Shown here: in pieces, positions 1 through 7,045 of the stretch
Layout: every line of letters starts with the position of its first letter
Position numbering within the stretch: position 1 is the stretch's first letter
Source of the DNA: Verrucomicrobiota bacterium
Lineage (GTDB): Bacteria > Verrucomicrobiota > Verrucomicrobiia > Chthoniobacterales > UBA10450
DNA length: 13,549 nucleotides
Assembly: GCA_003221375.1 (NCBI GenBank)
Contig: QHRI01000054.1
Coordinates: 1 to 13,549, forward strand
Direction: 5' to 3'
The notes under the pieces: model-generated
The model's input: the letters and a program-made list of their open reading frames with translations, nothing else
What the model was told of the DNA's origin: nothing
Databases searched by the model: none
Translations under genes and position numbers: made by a program

Positions 1-72
1 GAAAAAAGTGAAAAAAAAGCTTGTCAGCGCCACAGAAGTTTAATAACCGTGTCACAACCTAACCAAACCAAT

Positions 73-76
73 GGAG
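73..76 (+). promoter_or_regulatory. Ribosome binding site deciding the receptor start
   Basis: GGAG lies six bases upstream of the ATG at 83. An earlier in-frame ATG at 71 has no Shine-Dalgarno match in front of it, and this GGAG would sit inside its coding sequence. The ATG at 83 is therefore the better start; using 71 would add only four residues. Confidence 0.6.
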
Positions 77-82
77 AAACTA

Positions 83-3000
83 ATGACTAAAAACGTGCTA
101 AATAAACTCGGATTCCTTGGCGTCGCCCTTGTGGCGAGCGTGGGATTTCCTCTAATTTTTGCATCGAACACACTTGCTCAGTTGCCGGCTCCGGCGGCTC
201 CCGCTCCGGGTGCGCCAGCGCCCACTGCTGAGGTCGAGCGTGTGGTTGTGACCGGTTCGAATATTCCAACAGCGGAAGAGACCGGCCCCAATCCAGTCGA
301 CACGTATCGTCCGCAGGACATCGAGAAACTCGGTATCCGTAACGCCACGGATCTGCAAGAATTTATCCCGCAGGAGGCGGGCGGAACCGTCAACCTGAAT
401 ATTGGCAACGGCGGTGATGGCACCGTTCAATTCAACCTGCGCGGCCTGTTGCCGAAGGAGACTTTGATTCTAATCGATGGCAAACGGGTCGCCTATGGCT
501 CGTTGGGCGTTGCTGGGTTTAGCGGAGGCCCGGACATTAACCTGATCCCGTTTTCCATGGTCGATCACGTGGACATTCTCAAGGATGGCGCCTCGGCTGT
601 GTACGGATCCGACGCGATCGCCGGCGTGATCAACTTCTTCCTGGTCCACAAATTCCGCGGCTTGGAGATCGGGGGTACCTATGGGAACACAAACATGGGA
701 GCATCCAATGACATGGGCGAATGGGAGGCATGGATCAAAGCCGGCACCGGAGATGACAAGACCGATATCGTAGTCGTCGCCGATTTCTGGCAGCGTACCG
801 GTGGCATTTTTAGTCGGGACCGCGACATTTCTTCCAATGGGAATTTCACTAAGTGGGGCGGACTAGATAACCGCAGTGGGAACTTCCCTGGCCACTATGG
901 AGGGTTCGTGGGTATCCGTCAGATTCCCAGTTTGTTCTTCAGCGCAAACACCCCGCCACCACATTCAGCTCCGAACGTGGCGACTTCTCCATTTTATGTC
1001 CCTGTGACCAGTTCCAAATTGAATAACGGAAACGGTTTCTTTAATGGGACCTTGCAGGGCTTAGATGGGAACTACGTCGCCTATAACTTCGCCTCCGTCA
1101 CGCCGAACCTGCCGCCGGGAGACCGTCAAGTGTACTACGGTTCGTTCACGCGGGACCTGTGCGATAAGTATCTGTCAGTATTTGCCGACTTCAAATATGC
1201 GCGCTCGTATTTCGATTCATCGCTGGCCGCTGTGCCATTTACGCCCGATCCATTTCGCGGATTGAAGGGTACTGACGGTACGCTTTATCCTGTCGGGCCT
1301 ACTGGTCCGTTCGGCATCAGTGTGCCAATCTCGAATGCGTTTAATCCGTTCACAGTTGGGGACACGACTCTGGTTATTAACGGAGCGCCGGTTCCGGTGA
1401 CCACCGGGATTCGGTTTCGCGGCATTAACGATACCGGCTCAAGGAGTGAAAAATTCACTTACTGGGATCAACTCTTTGACGTCGGGCTGCGGGGCGAGAT
1501 GGGAGAATTTGGCGATTACTTCAAGACGTGGAACTGGGAAATGGGTTTCCGTTACTCTCTCAACGAAGGGCAGGACCTCTCCGTTGGCGAAGCGAGCCAG
1601 CCTGGGTTGCGAGACGCCCTATTCGATACAGACCCACACACGGCGTTTAATCCGTTTGGTGGCTTTTTCCGCCAAAACACCGCAGCCGCCAGGCAACAAG
1701 TTTATGTGACATTGCATAACTCCGGCGAGTATGAGTTGCCTATATATTACGCCACCATTAACGGCGACCTGTTCAGTCTTCCTGCCGGGCCAGTCTCCTT
1801 TGCCATTGGTGGCGAGTACGACGCGCCGAGATTCACTCGCGATCGTGACGCGCTCAATAACACGTTTAACTCCATTGGTTCGGTGGACGGGCAAAGCTTC
1901 CGTGTGAACCGGGATATCTGGGGAATCTACGAGGAAGTGCGTGTGCCATTCACCAGTCCTACGTGGAACTTCCCGGGGTTCTACAGCTTTGAGGTGGACT
2001 TTGCTGAGCGAGAGGAATGGTACAGCAATAACACCTCTGCGGTGCTGCCTTCTGGCCTCTTTCCGGCGGTGCCCGCGTTTCACAGCACGTATAATGCGCA
2101 AAAGCCGAAGATATCACTGCGCTGGCAGCCGATTGATCCCAAGTATATCGGCGCAGTAACCCTGCGTGGCAGCTATACCGAGGCATTCCATGCGCCAACG
2201 CTGGGAGAACTTACACCTGCGGGCTCGCAAAACTTCCCGATCGTGGCGGATCCGTTTTCCTCTCAAACCGAGCCTCAGATTGAGGAACGCGTTTTAGGAA
2301 ACCCCGCTCTGCATCCCGAGGTGGCGTATGAATGGACCTACGGCGCTGTTTACAGCCCGAAATGGATTAAGGGCCTGACGCTGAGCGCCGATTGGTGGCA
2401 CATTGATATGCGCGACATTGTGGCATTCCCAGGTGCGAACACCCTCATCGTGGAGAATCCCCCGACCCCGGGTGTTGTGCAAAACGGGCCGGTTGTTTTC
2501 CGTAGTGCGAGTTCAATTCCAGGCGAGGCTGGGCCAGTCCAACTGGTTATCGATCTCAACCAAAACCTTTCTGGCGCAGTCTTGGAAGGTCTCGACTACG
2601 AAGCGATCTATATTCTGGATTCGACGATCTTTGGCGGCGGGGATTGGGGAAGGTTAACCACCACGGTCAATGGCACCTGGCTATCCCGGTTTGAGTTTCA
2701 GCCTGGCCCCAACAACAAACGGTTCGGTATCGCAGGCACATTCCAGCCGCCGGGAGCTACTCTAACCAATTCGACGCCGTGGAACCGAGCCAACGCCAGT
2801 ATCTTCTACGATGGTCCGGCTGACACGTGGATGCAGGGATTGGATGTCGGCGCGGTAGTCCACTGGATCGGTCAGTACGAGGATGATAATGCCACTCTGA
2901 CAGGATCGACAAAGCTCAACGAGCCTAGAAGTGGCCCGTTCGGTGGCGGTGGTGAAGTTCGCGCGCGGAAAATCTCCGCGTGGACCACACTGGATCTGAT

Positions 3001-3307
3001 CCTGAACTACACATTTAACCTGCCACCGCCAGCGCCGGCCGAGGTACCTGGCTATGCCAAGGATGGTGGGAAAAACGTGAAGATGAAGGATGGCAAGGAG
3101 AAGAACGTGGTGCCCGTCTCAACAGCCGAATATGGCTGCAGCAACTGGCAGTGGTGGCTCAATAACACGACCGTCACGCTGGGAATGCAGAACGTATTGG
3201 ATGAGGATCCGCCGTTTGTGGGAGGTTCGTTCGAGAATGGTTACGACGAGTCGGTTGCTAACATCAAAGGCCGCTTCTGGTACGTCGGCTTAAAGAAGAG
3301 ATTCTAG
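83..3307 (+). CDS. TonB-dependent outer-membrane receptor
   Basis: This is a complete TonB-dependent receptor of 1074 residues from the ATG at 83. Numbering below counts from the alternative ATG at 71. A signal peptide covers about residues 5-36, with likely cleavage after NTLA, and is followed by a Pro/Ala-rich linker (37-52). The segment ERVVVTGSNIP (56-66) fits the start of the plug and TonB-box region. The plug shows the family motifs ETLILIDGKRV (130-140) and DILKDGASAVYGSDAIAGV (168-186). The rest is a large beta-barrel ending in the NVLDEDPPF motif and a terminal Phe, the usual outer-membrane assembly signal. A short Lys/Gly-rich loop (about residues 991-1015) lies just before the last strands. 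Such receptors import chelates, vitamins or oligosaccharides using TonB energy. The substrate is not evident: no TonB/ExbBD or periplasmic partner is in the window. The following genes are separated by a terminator and look unrelated. Confidence 0.95.
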   Translation: MTKNVLNKLGFLGVALVASVGFPLIFASNTLAQLPAPAAPAPGAPAPTAEVERVVVTGSNIPTAEETGPNPVDTYRPQDIEKLGIRNATDLQEFIPQEAGGTVNLNIGNGGDGTVQFNLRGLLPKETLILIDGKRVAYGSLGVAGFSGGPDINLIPFSMVDHVDILKDGASAVYGSDAIAGVINFFLVHKFRGLEIGGTYGNTNMGASNDMGEWEAWIKAGTGDDKTDIVVVADFWQRTGGIFSRDRDISSNGNFTKWGGLDNRSGNFPGHYGGFVGIRQIPSLFFSANTPPPHSAPNVATSPFYVPVTSSKLNNGNGFFNGTLQGLDGNYVAYNFASVTPNLPPGDRQVYYGSFTRDLCDKYLSVFADFKYARSYFDSSLAAVPFTPDPFRGLKGTDGTLYPVGPTGPFGISVPISNAFNPFTVGDTTLVINGAPVPVTTGIRFRGINDTGSRSEKFTYWDQLFDVGLRGEMGEFGDYFKTWNWEMGFRYSLNEGQDLSVGEASQPGLRDALFDTDPHTAFNPFGGFFRQNTAAARQQVYVTLHNSGEYELPIYYATINGDLFSLPAGPVSFAIGGEYDAPRFTRDRDALNNTFNSIGSVDGQSFRVNRDIWGIYEEVRVPFTSPTWNFPGFYSFEVDFAEREEWYSNNTSAVLPSGLFPAVPAFHSTYNAQKPKISLRWQPIDPKYIGAVTLRGSYTEAFHAPTLGELTPAGSQNFPIVADPFSSQTEPQIEERVLGNPALHPEVAYEWTYGAVYSPKWIKGLTLSADWWHIDMRDIVAFPGANTLIVENPPTPGVVQNGPVVFRSASSIPGEAGPVQLVIDLNQNLSGAVLEGLDYEAIYILDSTIFGGGDWGRLTTTVNGTWLSRFEFQPGPNNKRFGIAGTFQPPGATLTNSTPWNRANASIFYDGPADTWMQGLDVGAVVHWIGQYEDDNATLTGSTKLNEPRSGPFGGGGEVRARKISAWTTLDLILNYTFNLPPPAPAEVPGYAKDGGKNVKMKDGKEKNVVPVSTAEYGCSNWQWWLNNTTVTLGMQNVLDEDPPFVGGSFENGYDESVANIKGRFWYVGLKKRF

Positions 3308-3330
3308 AGCGAAAACCGCAGTAATTCACG

Positions 3331-3368
3331 GCGGCCGGGCTCATCGAGGGCCCGGCCGCTTTGCTTTT
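3331..3368 (+). terminator. Rho-independent terminator after the receptor gene
   Basis: A perfect 10 bp GC-rich stem, GCGGCCGGGC (3331-3340) with GCCCGGCCGC (3350-3359), encloses a 9-base loop. It is followed by a T-rich tract (TTTGCTTTT). It lies 23 bases past the receptor stop, so it should end that transcript and isolate it from gene A. Confidence 0.85.
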
Positions 3369-3430
3369 GTGTGACCACTAAGGCACATGAATTGACACGA
3401 AGTCCTCAGAGTTAAAGTGACTTACTGCTC

Positions 3431-3457
3431 ACGAAATACGCGAAAAGGCGCGAAAAG
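3431..3457. repeat. Short dispersed-repeat piece, CGCGAAAAG type
   Basis: The sequence ACGAAATACGCGAAAAG is followed directly by GCGCGAAAAG, so the core CGCGAAAAG occurs twice in tandem (3439-3447 and 3449-3457, one base apart). I recognise this as one of the short intergenic repeat types common in Verrucomicrobiota genomes. That is recollection; it was not checked against a genome. Confidence 0.45.
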
Positions 3458-3540
3458 TTCACAGGTAAATTCGTTTTCTCCTTTTGCGCTTTCCGCCTGT
3501 TTCGTGGGCGACTGGCTTAGAGTTTTTTCTCGTATTTCTT

Positions 3541-3648
3541 ATCCGTGCTATCCGGGTAATCGGTGGTTCGTCCGAAAATTTGGTGTTCACTTGTGAAATT
3601 CGTGAATCGCTGTACCGGGAAGCCGCAGATTATGCGGATGACACGGAT
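3541..3648. repeat. Inverted pair of ATCCG / CGGAT dispersed repeats
   Basis: The left arm (3541-3569) begins ATCCGTGCTATCCGGGTAAT. The right arm (3619-3648) ends GCGGATGACACGGAT. Reverse-complemented, the left arm aligns to the right arm with one gap and a few mismatches: GATTACCCGGAT against GATTATGCGGAT, then CACGGAT in both. Between them lies a short palindrome, TTCACTTGTGAA (3586-3597). A direct copy of the right arm recurs inside gene A at 4219-4248 with 25 of 30 bases identical. Confidence 0.65.
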
Positions 3649-3675
3649 TCCACTGAGCACATGAGAGCATGAGTT

Positions 3676-6021
3676 TTGCCTTCTACTGCGTGCCATCACC
3701 AGTGGTTCAACTCTTGTATTTTTTGGATTTGTGTCCATTTGTGTTCATTCGTGGTTAGATTTTTTGAGCGGACGAACTGGCTTTGGGGATTCCTTCTAAT
3801 CGTTCTAGTTTTCGCGGCATATGTGAGGGTTTTTAATGCCGGCTTCCTCTGGGACGATGAATCACATTTGACCCAGAATCCGTGCATTGTTGGTCCGCTT
3901 GGATTAAAGGAAGTCTGGACCACCACGCGAGCAGTCTATTACCCGCTGGTACTTACCACATTTTGGATTCTGCATAACTTCGTCGGTCTGTCGCCGTGGC
4001 CATACCACCTCCTGAATGTGCTTTTGCATGCCGGATCGGCTGTCTTGCTATGGCAGGTCTTACGCCAGCTTACCGTTCGCGGTGCCTGGCTGGGAGCGGC
4101 CCTTTGGGCTTCGCACCCGGTGATGGTTCAATCAGTCGCCTGGGTAACTGAGCTCAAAAATGCGCAGTCAGGCCTCTTTTATCTTCTGTCGATTTTCTAC
4201 TTTTTGAAATGGGATAAGGAAACCGCGGATTGCGTGGATGACACGGATAGTTCGGAACGAAATTCGCCAGACGAACGGACGGAATCGCCGTTTCGGCGAT
4301 GCTCCCATTCTCCGATTCTGTGGTTTGCTCTTTCTTTACTCTTCTTCATCCTGGCTACTCTAAGCAAGCCTTCGGTGGTCATGTTGCCTGTCGTGCTTGC
4401 GCTCTGTATCTGGTGGAAAACAGGACGAATTAGTCGCCGTAATGTTTTGGCGCTTGTTCCATTTTTGCTGATATCGGCGGTTGCCAGCATCTGGACGATC
4501 TTCGAGCAAAAATTTCACGCGGGCGCGATTGGTGCTGAGTGGGCGCAGACATGGCCGGAACGGCTTATCGTCGCGGGACGCGCGGTATGGTTTTACCTGG
4601 CGAAGCTGGTCTGGCCGGATCCGCTCATATTCATCTATCCACGATGGGAAATTGATTCGTCAAAGCTAACGGCCTATTTCCCGCTTCTCGCGGCTTTCAT
4701 CGGACTGCTCGTTTTGTGGTTAGTCCCAGCGAAATGGAGTCGTGCTGTGTTCGTCGCGGCAGCGTACTATGTGGTTTCCTTGTTTCCAGTGCTCGGTTTT
4801 TTCAACGTTTTTTTCTTCCGTTACTCCTTTGTGAGCGATCATTTTCAGTATCTGGCGAGCATGGGACCTCTCGCGCTCGCTGGCGCGGGGATTGTAACGG
4901 GTTGTAGCCGCCTCGCTGTGTCGAGGCGCTTTCCAGAGTTGGCATCAACACGGCGAAACAGCGCCGTGGCTACAACAGCGCTCGTTGGGGTCTCTGCGTT
5001 TTTTTTGTTTTCGCTTGGATTGCTGACCTGGCGACAGACTGCTATTTACCACGATGTGGTCACGCTGTACACGGCAACATTGACTAAGAATCCGAATTGC
5101 TGGATGGCACATTACAATTTGGGCATCGCTCTTAACGAGCGGGGAAAGACCGATGAGGCGATCACTCATTATCAGCAGGCGATTGAGCTGCGGTCAAATT
5201 ATGCCGAGGCGCATTACAATTTGGGCCGGCTTCTTGTACAGAAAGGCCAACTCGACGGCGCGGTCGCTCATTACGAAAAGGCATTGGAAATAAACCCTGC
5301 TGATGCAGAAGCTCGCAACAATCTTGGTGTTACGCTTTTTGGGACTGGACGCGTGGACGACGCAATTGCTCAATATGAGAAGGCGCTGAAGGTCCAGCCA
5401 GATTACGGGGAAGCCTCCTGCAATCTGGCGAACGCGCTTGTTTCGAAAGGAGATTTTGATGGCGCTATCGATCGTTACCTGGCATGCCTCGCGCTATCGC
5501 CGAGTCAGGCTGAGCCCCAGTACAATCTAGCGAGCGCCTTGCTCCGCAAGGGTCGATTGGACGAAGCGATTGCTCATTACCAAAAAGTGCTCGAGTTGCA
5601 GGCGGATAACGCAGATGCTCATGCAAATCTGGGAAGCGCATTTCTCGCAAAAGGCCGCGTCCGAGAAGCGATCGCTGCTTATAGAAATGCCCTTAGGATT
5701 TCGCCCGAAAACGTGCCCGCGCAAAGTAATCTAGCTTGGATCCTGGCAACATCCTCAGACTCGTCGCTCAGAAATGGATCAGAGGCTGTTCTTCTGGCTG
5801 AACAGGCCGACTCGGAAAGCTCTCGAAGTGAAAATCACCCGATTGTTCTACGTATCCTGGCTGCGGCCTACGCCGAATCTGGCCGGTTTGCTGAAGCTAC
5901 GAAAACTGCCCAACAGGGTTTACAAGAGGCAAAGATCCAAGGCAATTCCACGTTGTCCAACGCTCTCCGGGATGAAATTGCGCTCTACGAGTTGGGATTA
6001 CCTTACCATAAAGAACAATAA
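3676..6021 (+). CDS. TMTC-like GT-C membrane protein with six TPRs (gene A)
   Basis: Up to 781 residues. About ten transmembrane segments span residues 37-455. The first extracytoplasmic loop carries Asp60-Asp61, and the next conserved loop reads HPVMVQSVAWVTELKN (147-162). This layout matches the DUF1736/TMTC family, whose animal members are O-mannosyltransferases; sugar transfer from a lipid carrier is inference. Six contiguous 34-residue TPRs run from 474 to 677. They are followed by a region of about 100 residues shared with genes B, C and D (SNLAWILATSSDSSLRNG, then LAAAYAESGRFAEA). The start is uncertain: 3676 is a TTG two codons after an in-frame stop, there is no Shine-Dalgarno, and no in-frame ATG occurs before residue 149. 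A GTG at 3751, just before TM1, is a plausible alternative. Two loops, residues 181-210 and 409-434, are repeat-derived and make it 29 and 16 residues longer than its paralogue at those points. It converges on gene B. Confidence 0.85.
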   Translation: MPSTACHHQWFNSCIFWICVHLCSFVVRFFERTNWLWGFLLIVLVFAAYVRVFNAGFLWDDESHLTQNPCIVGPLGLKEVWTTTRAVYYPLVLTTFWILHNFVGLSPWPYHLLNVLLHAGSAVLLWQVLRQLTVRGAWLGAALWASHPVMVQSVAWVTELKNAQSGLFYLLSIFYFLKWDKETADCVDDTDSSERNSPDERTESPFRRCSHSPILWFALSLLFFILATLSKPSVVMLPVVLALCIWWKTGRISRRNVLALVPFLLISAVASIWTIFEQKFHAGAIGAEWAQTWPERLIVAGRAVWFYLAKLVWPDPLIFIYPRWEIDSSKLTAYFPLLAAFIGLLVLWLVPAKWSRAVFVAAAYYVVSLFPVLGFFNVFFFRYSFVSDHFQYLASMGPLALAGAGIVTGCSRLAVSRRFPELASTRRNSAVATTALVGVSAFFLFSLGLLTWRQTAIYHDVVTLYTATLTKNPNCWMAHYNLGIALNERGKTDEAITHYQQAIELRSNYAEAHYNLGRLLVQKGQLDGAVAHYEKALEINPADAEARNNLGVTLFGTGRVDDAIAQYEKALKVQPDYGEASCNLANALVSKGDFDGAIDRYLACLALSPSQAEPQYNLASALLRKGRLDEAIAHYQKVLELQADNADAHANLGSAFLAKGRVREAIAAYRNALRISPENVPAQSNLAWILATSSDSSLRNGSEAVLLAEQADSESSRSENHPIVLRILAAAYAESGRFAEATKTAQQGLQEAKIQGNSTLSNALRDEIALYELGLPYHKEQ
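3728..3757 (+). repeat. Three tandem decamers at the start of gene A
   Basis: Three successive ten-base units are TTTGTGTCCA, TTTGTGTTCA and TTCGTGGTTA. I recognise this as a dispersed Verrucomicrobiota repeat piece. It lies inside the longest open frame of gene A and is translated as ICVHLCSFVV, so the N-terminus of that frame is repeat-derived or the true start lies within or after this repeat. Confidence 0.55.
4219..4248 (+). repeat. Dispersed repeat inside gene A, direct copy of 3619-3648
   Basis: This 30-base segment matches 3619-3648 at 25 of 30 positions, including an identical 12-base end (GATGACACGGAT plus flanking G). It encodes ETADCVDDTD (residues 182-191) in a loop between two membrane helices. 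The paralogue at 10325-12196 has about eight residues in the same loop. Confidence 0.75.
4284..4300. repeat. Perfect hairpin within the gene A loop insert
   Basis: ATCGCCG, TTT, CGGCGAT forms a perfect 7 bp stem with a 3-base loop. It lies 35 bases after the 4219-4248 repeat, within the same extra loop of gene A (residues 204-209). It looks like a second repeat piece joined to the first. Confidence 0.55.
4901..4976. repeat. Two-arm REP-like inverted element inside gene A
   Basis: The element is 76 bp, bounded by 9 bp terminal inverted repeats GTTGTAGCC (4901-4909) and GGCTACAAC (4968-4976). Each end continues into its own hairpin: CGCCTCG with CGAGGCG (4909-4915 and 4922-4928), and CACGGCG with CGCCGTG (4949-4955 and 4962-4968). 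The two 28-base arms, read inward, match at 21 of 28 positions. Six of the seven differences form three compensated base pairs; the seventh is in the loop (CTGTGT or CTGTTT). It is translated in frame as residues 409-434 of gene A, in a loop before the last membrane helix. Confidence 0.8.
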
Positions 6022-6211
6022 CTCGGTGCGAAGGCCCTGCTCCGACTGATGATAACTTGGAAGAATGTCATCGGGCAGGCGCTACAAAGCGCCTGGCTTG
6101 CGGTATCTTAAGGAGCGGCGGTGTCCAGTCCGCGGCCTGTTAAACTCAATGGTTGGTAAGCTCCGAAAGGTCCCGCGAGCAGCACAACTTGCTCCTGGAA
6201 TCGCCTCTGGG
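6022..6211. other. Convergent intergenic region with a hairpin
   Basis: This 190-base gap separates the stops of gene A (+) and gene B (-). It contains a perfect 8 bp hairpin, CAGGCGCT (6076-6083), ACAA, AGCGCCTG (6088-6095). Neither strand has a T-tract after it, so it is a poor intrinsic terminator by the usual rule. On the minus strand the hairpin includes TTTGTAGCGCCT, which resembles the TTGTAGCC end of the element at 4901-4976 and could be a decayed relative. Confidence 0.45.
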
Positions 6212-7045
6212 TTATTTCTCCGGAAACGTTTGACGGAGCGGAAGCTGTATCTGGTAAAGAGCGATGTCTCCTTGAAGGATCTTCGCGAGCTGGAGATTGC
6301 CTTGGCTAGTCGCTATCTCCTTAGCTCGTTGAGCGGCGTTGATCGCTTCGGAGAACTGGCCGGCCTCCGCGTAGGAAGCCGCGAGAGTTCGGAGAGAATT
6401 CGGATCTTTGCCGCCCGAGAGTTGCACGGTTTGTTCGGCGACTTCGATTGCCCGATTCCCATCGCGAGTTGAAGCATCCGAGGAAGTCGCGAGAAGCCAC
6501 GCCAAGCTGTTGCGAGACTTGGGGTCGTGCGGGTAGATGCGTGCCGCATGCTCGTACTCGGCGATTGCATCTTTCTGTAATGCCCTTTGAAGAAACGCGT
6601 TGCCCAGAATCATGTGGAAGCCCGCGTCGTTTGGCTGGGTCGCAGCCGCCTTGTGCCATTGTGCAATCGCCTCCTCCGTGCGGCCCTGCTGAAATAGAAT
6701 GCTGCCAAGATTTAAATATGGGTCGCCGTAGTCAGGTCGCAGCTTCATCGCTTTCTCGTAATGCCCGATTGCTTCACTTAGCCGGCCTTTTCGGACGAGG
6801 GCAGTAGCAAGACTATTCTCGATGAGCGCCCCACCAAGATTGTAGTGGGCGGCAGCGGTGCGCGATCGAATTTCCAATGCCTTCTCGAAGTGCGAAATCG
6901 CGGTATCCAATTCGCCATGTCGCAGGAAAAGATCGCCGAGACTGTTATGTGCCATGTCGTTGTTAGTCGTAACAGCCAACGTGTGGTTCCAGAGCATCTC
7001 GCTGTTTTTCCAATACGACGTCTGCACAAACGCGCGCGAACTCAA
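6212..7045 (-). CDS. TPR half of frameshifted gene B (3' part)
   Basis: This frame holds the C-terminal half of gene B. It contains four TPRs (residues 28-61, 62-104, 105-138, 139-172 from the nominal start) and then the shared C-terminal region: NSLAWLLATSSDASTRDG (179-196), LAASYAEAGQ, and an end at LPLRQTFPEK. The nominal start at 7045 is a TTG with no ribosome binding site, inside what is a transmembrane helix in the paralogues. Upstream of it the same frame still reads helix-like sequence (FCTAIAAATIIAL) that aligns with gene C. It is therefore most likely not an independent gene but the continuation of 6963-8339 after a frameshift. The second TPR carries a nine-residue insertion also found in gene C. 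Confidence 0.6.
   Translation of the reverse strand: MSSRAFVQTSYWKNSEMLWNHTLAVTTNNDMAHNSLGDLFLRHGELDTAISHFEKALEIRSRTAAAHYNLGGALIENSLATALVRKGRLSEAIGHYEKAMKLRPDYGDPYLNLGSILFQQGRTEEAIAQWHKAAATQPNDAGFHMILGNAFLQRALQKDAIAEYEHAARIYPHDPKSRNSLAWLLATSSDASTRDGNRAIEVAEQTVQLSGGKDPNSLRTLAASYAEAGQFSEAINAAQRAKEIATSQGNLQLAKILQGDIALYQIQLPLRQTFPEK

Larger units (their letters stand above)
3308..3675. other. Intergenic stretch: terminator plus repeat mosaic
   Basis: After the terminator, 3369-3430 shows nothing I recognise. From 3431 to the start of gene A (and on to about 3765) the DNA is a patchwork of short dispersed-repeat pieces in both orientations, listed separately. Small open frames here, such as one at 3484-3672, translate to repetitive strings (for example VFLIRAIRVIGG) and do not look like genes. 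I see no clear promoter for gene A. Confidence 0.6.

Noticed and set aside
21..46. TTGTCA and TAATAA as a promoter for the receptor
   Set aside because: The spacing is only 14 bases, too short for a normal sigma-70 promoter, and nothing else supports it. The A-rich start of the window may hold promoter parts, but that cannot be decided here.
1619..2101. Minus-strand open frame of 160 codons inside the receptor gene
   Set aside because: It is antisense to a strongly conserved beta-barrel coding region and shows no recognisable protein features.
3484..3672. Small open frame of 62 codons between the receptor and gene A
   Set aside because: Its translation (VFLIRAIRVIGG, EAADYADDTDS) is that of the dispersed repeats, it has no ribosome binding site, and an inverted repeat runs through it.
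3424..3765. CRISPR array or integron-type array in the repeat-rich gap
   Set aside because: The repeats are of different families, unevenly spaced and in both orientations, with no regular spacers and no cas or integrase gene nearby.
6065..6472. Plus-strand open frame of 135 codons across the A-B junction
   Set aside because: It mostly shadows the end of gene B on the other strand, crosses the intergenic hairpin and resembles no protein family I know.
6212..7045. Independent soluble TPR protein starting at 7045
   Set aside because: The start is a TTG inside a helix-coding segment that continues upstream in the same frame with homology to gene C, and it has no ribosome binding site. A broken gene B explains it better.
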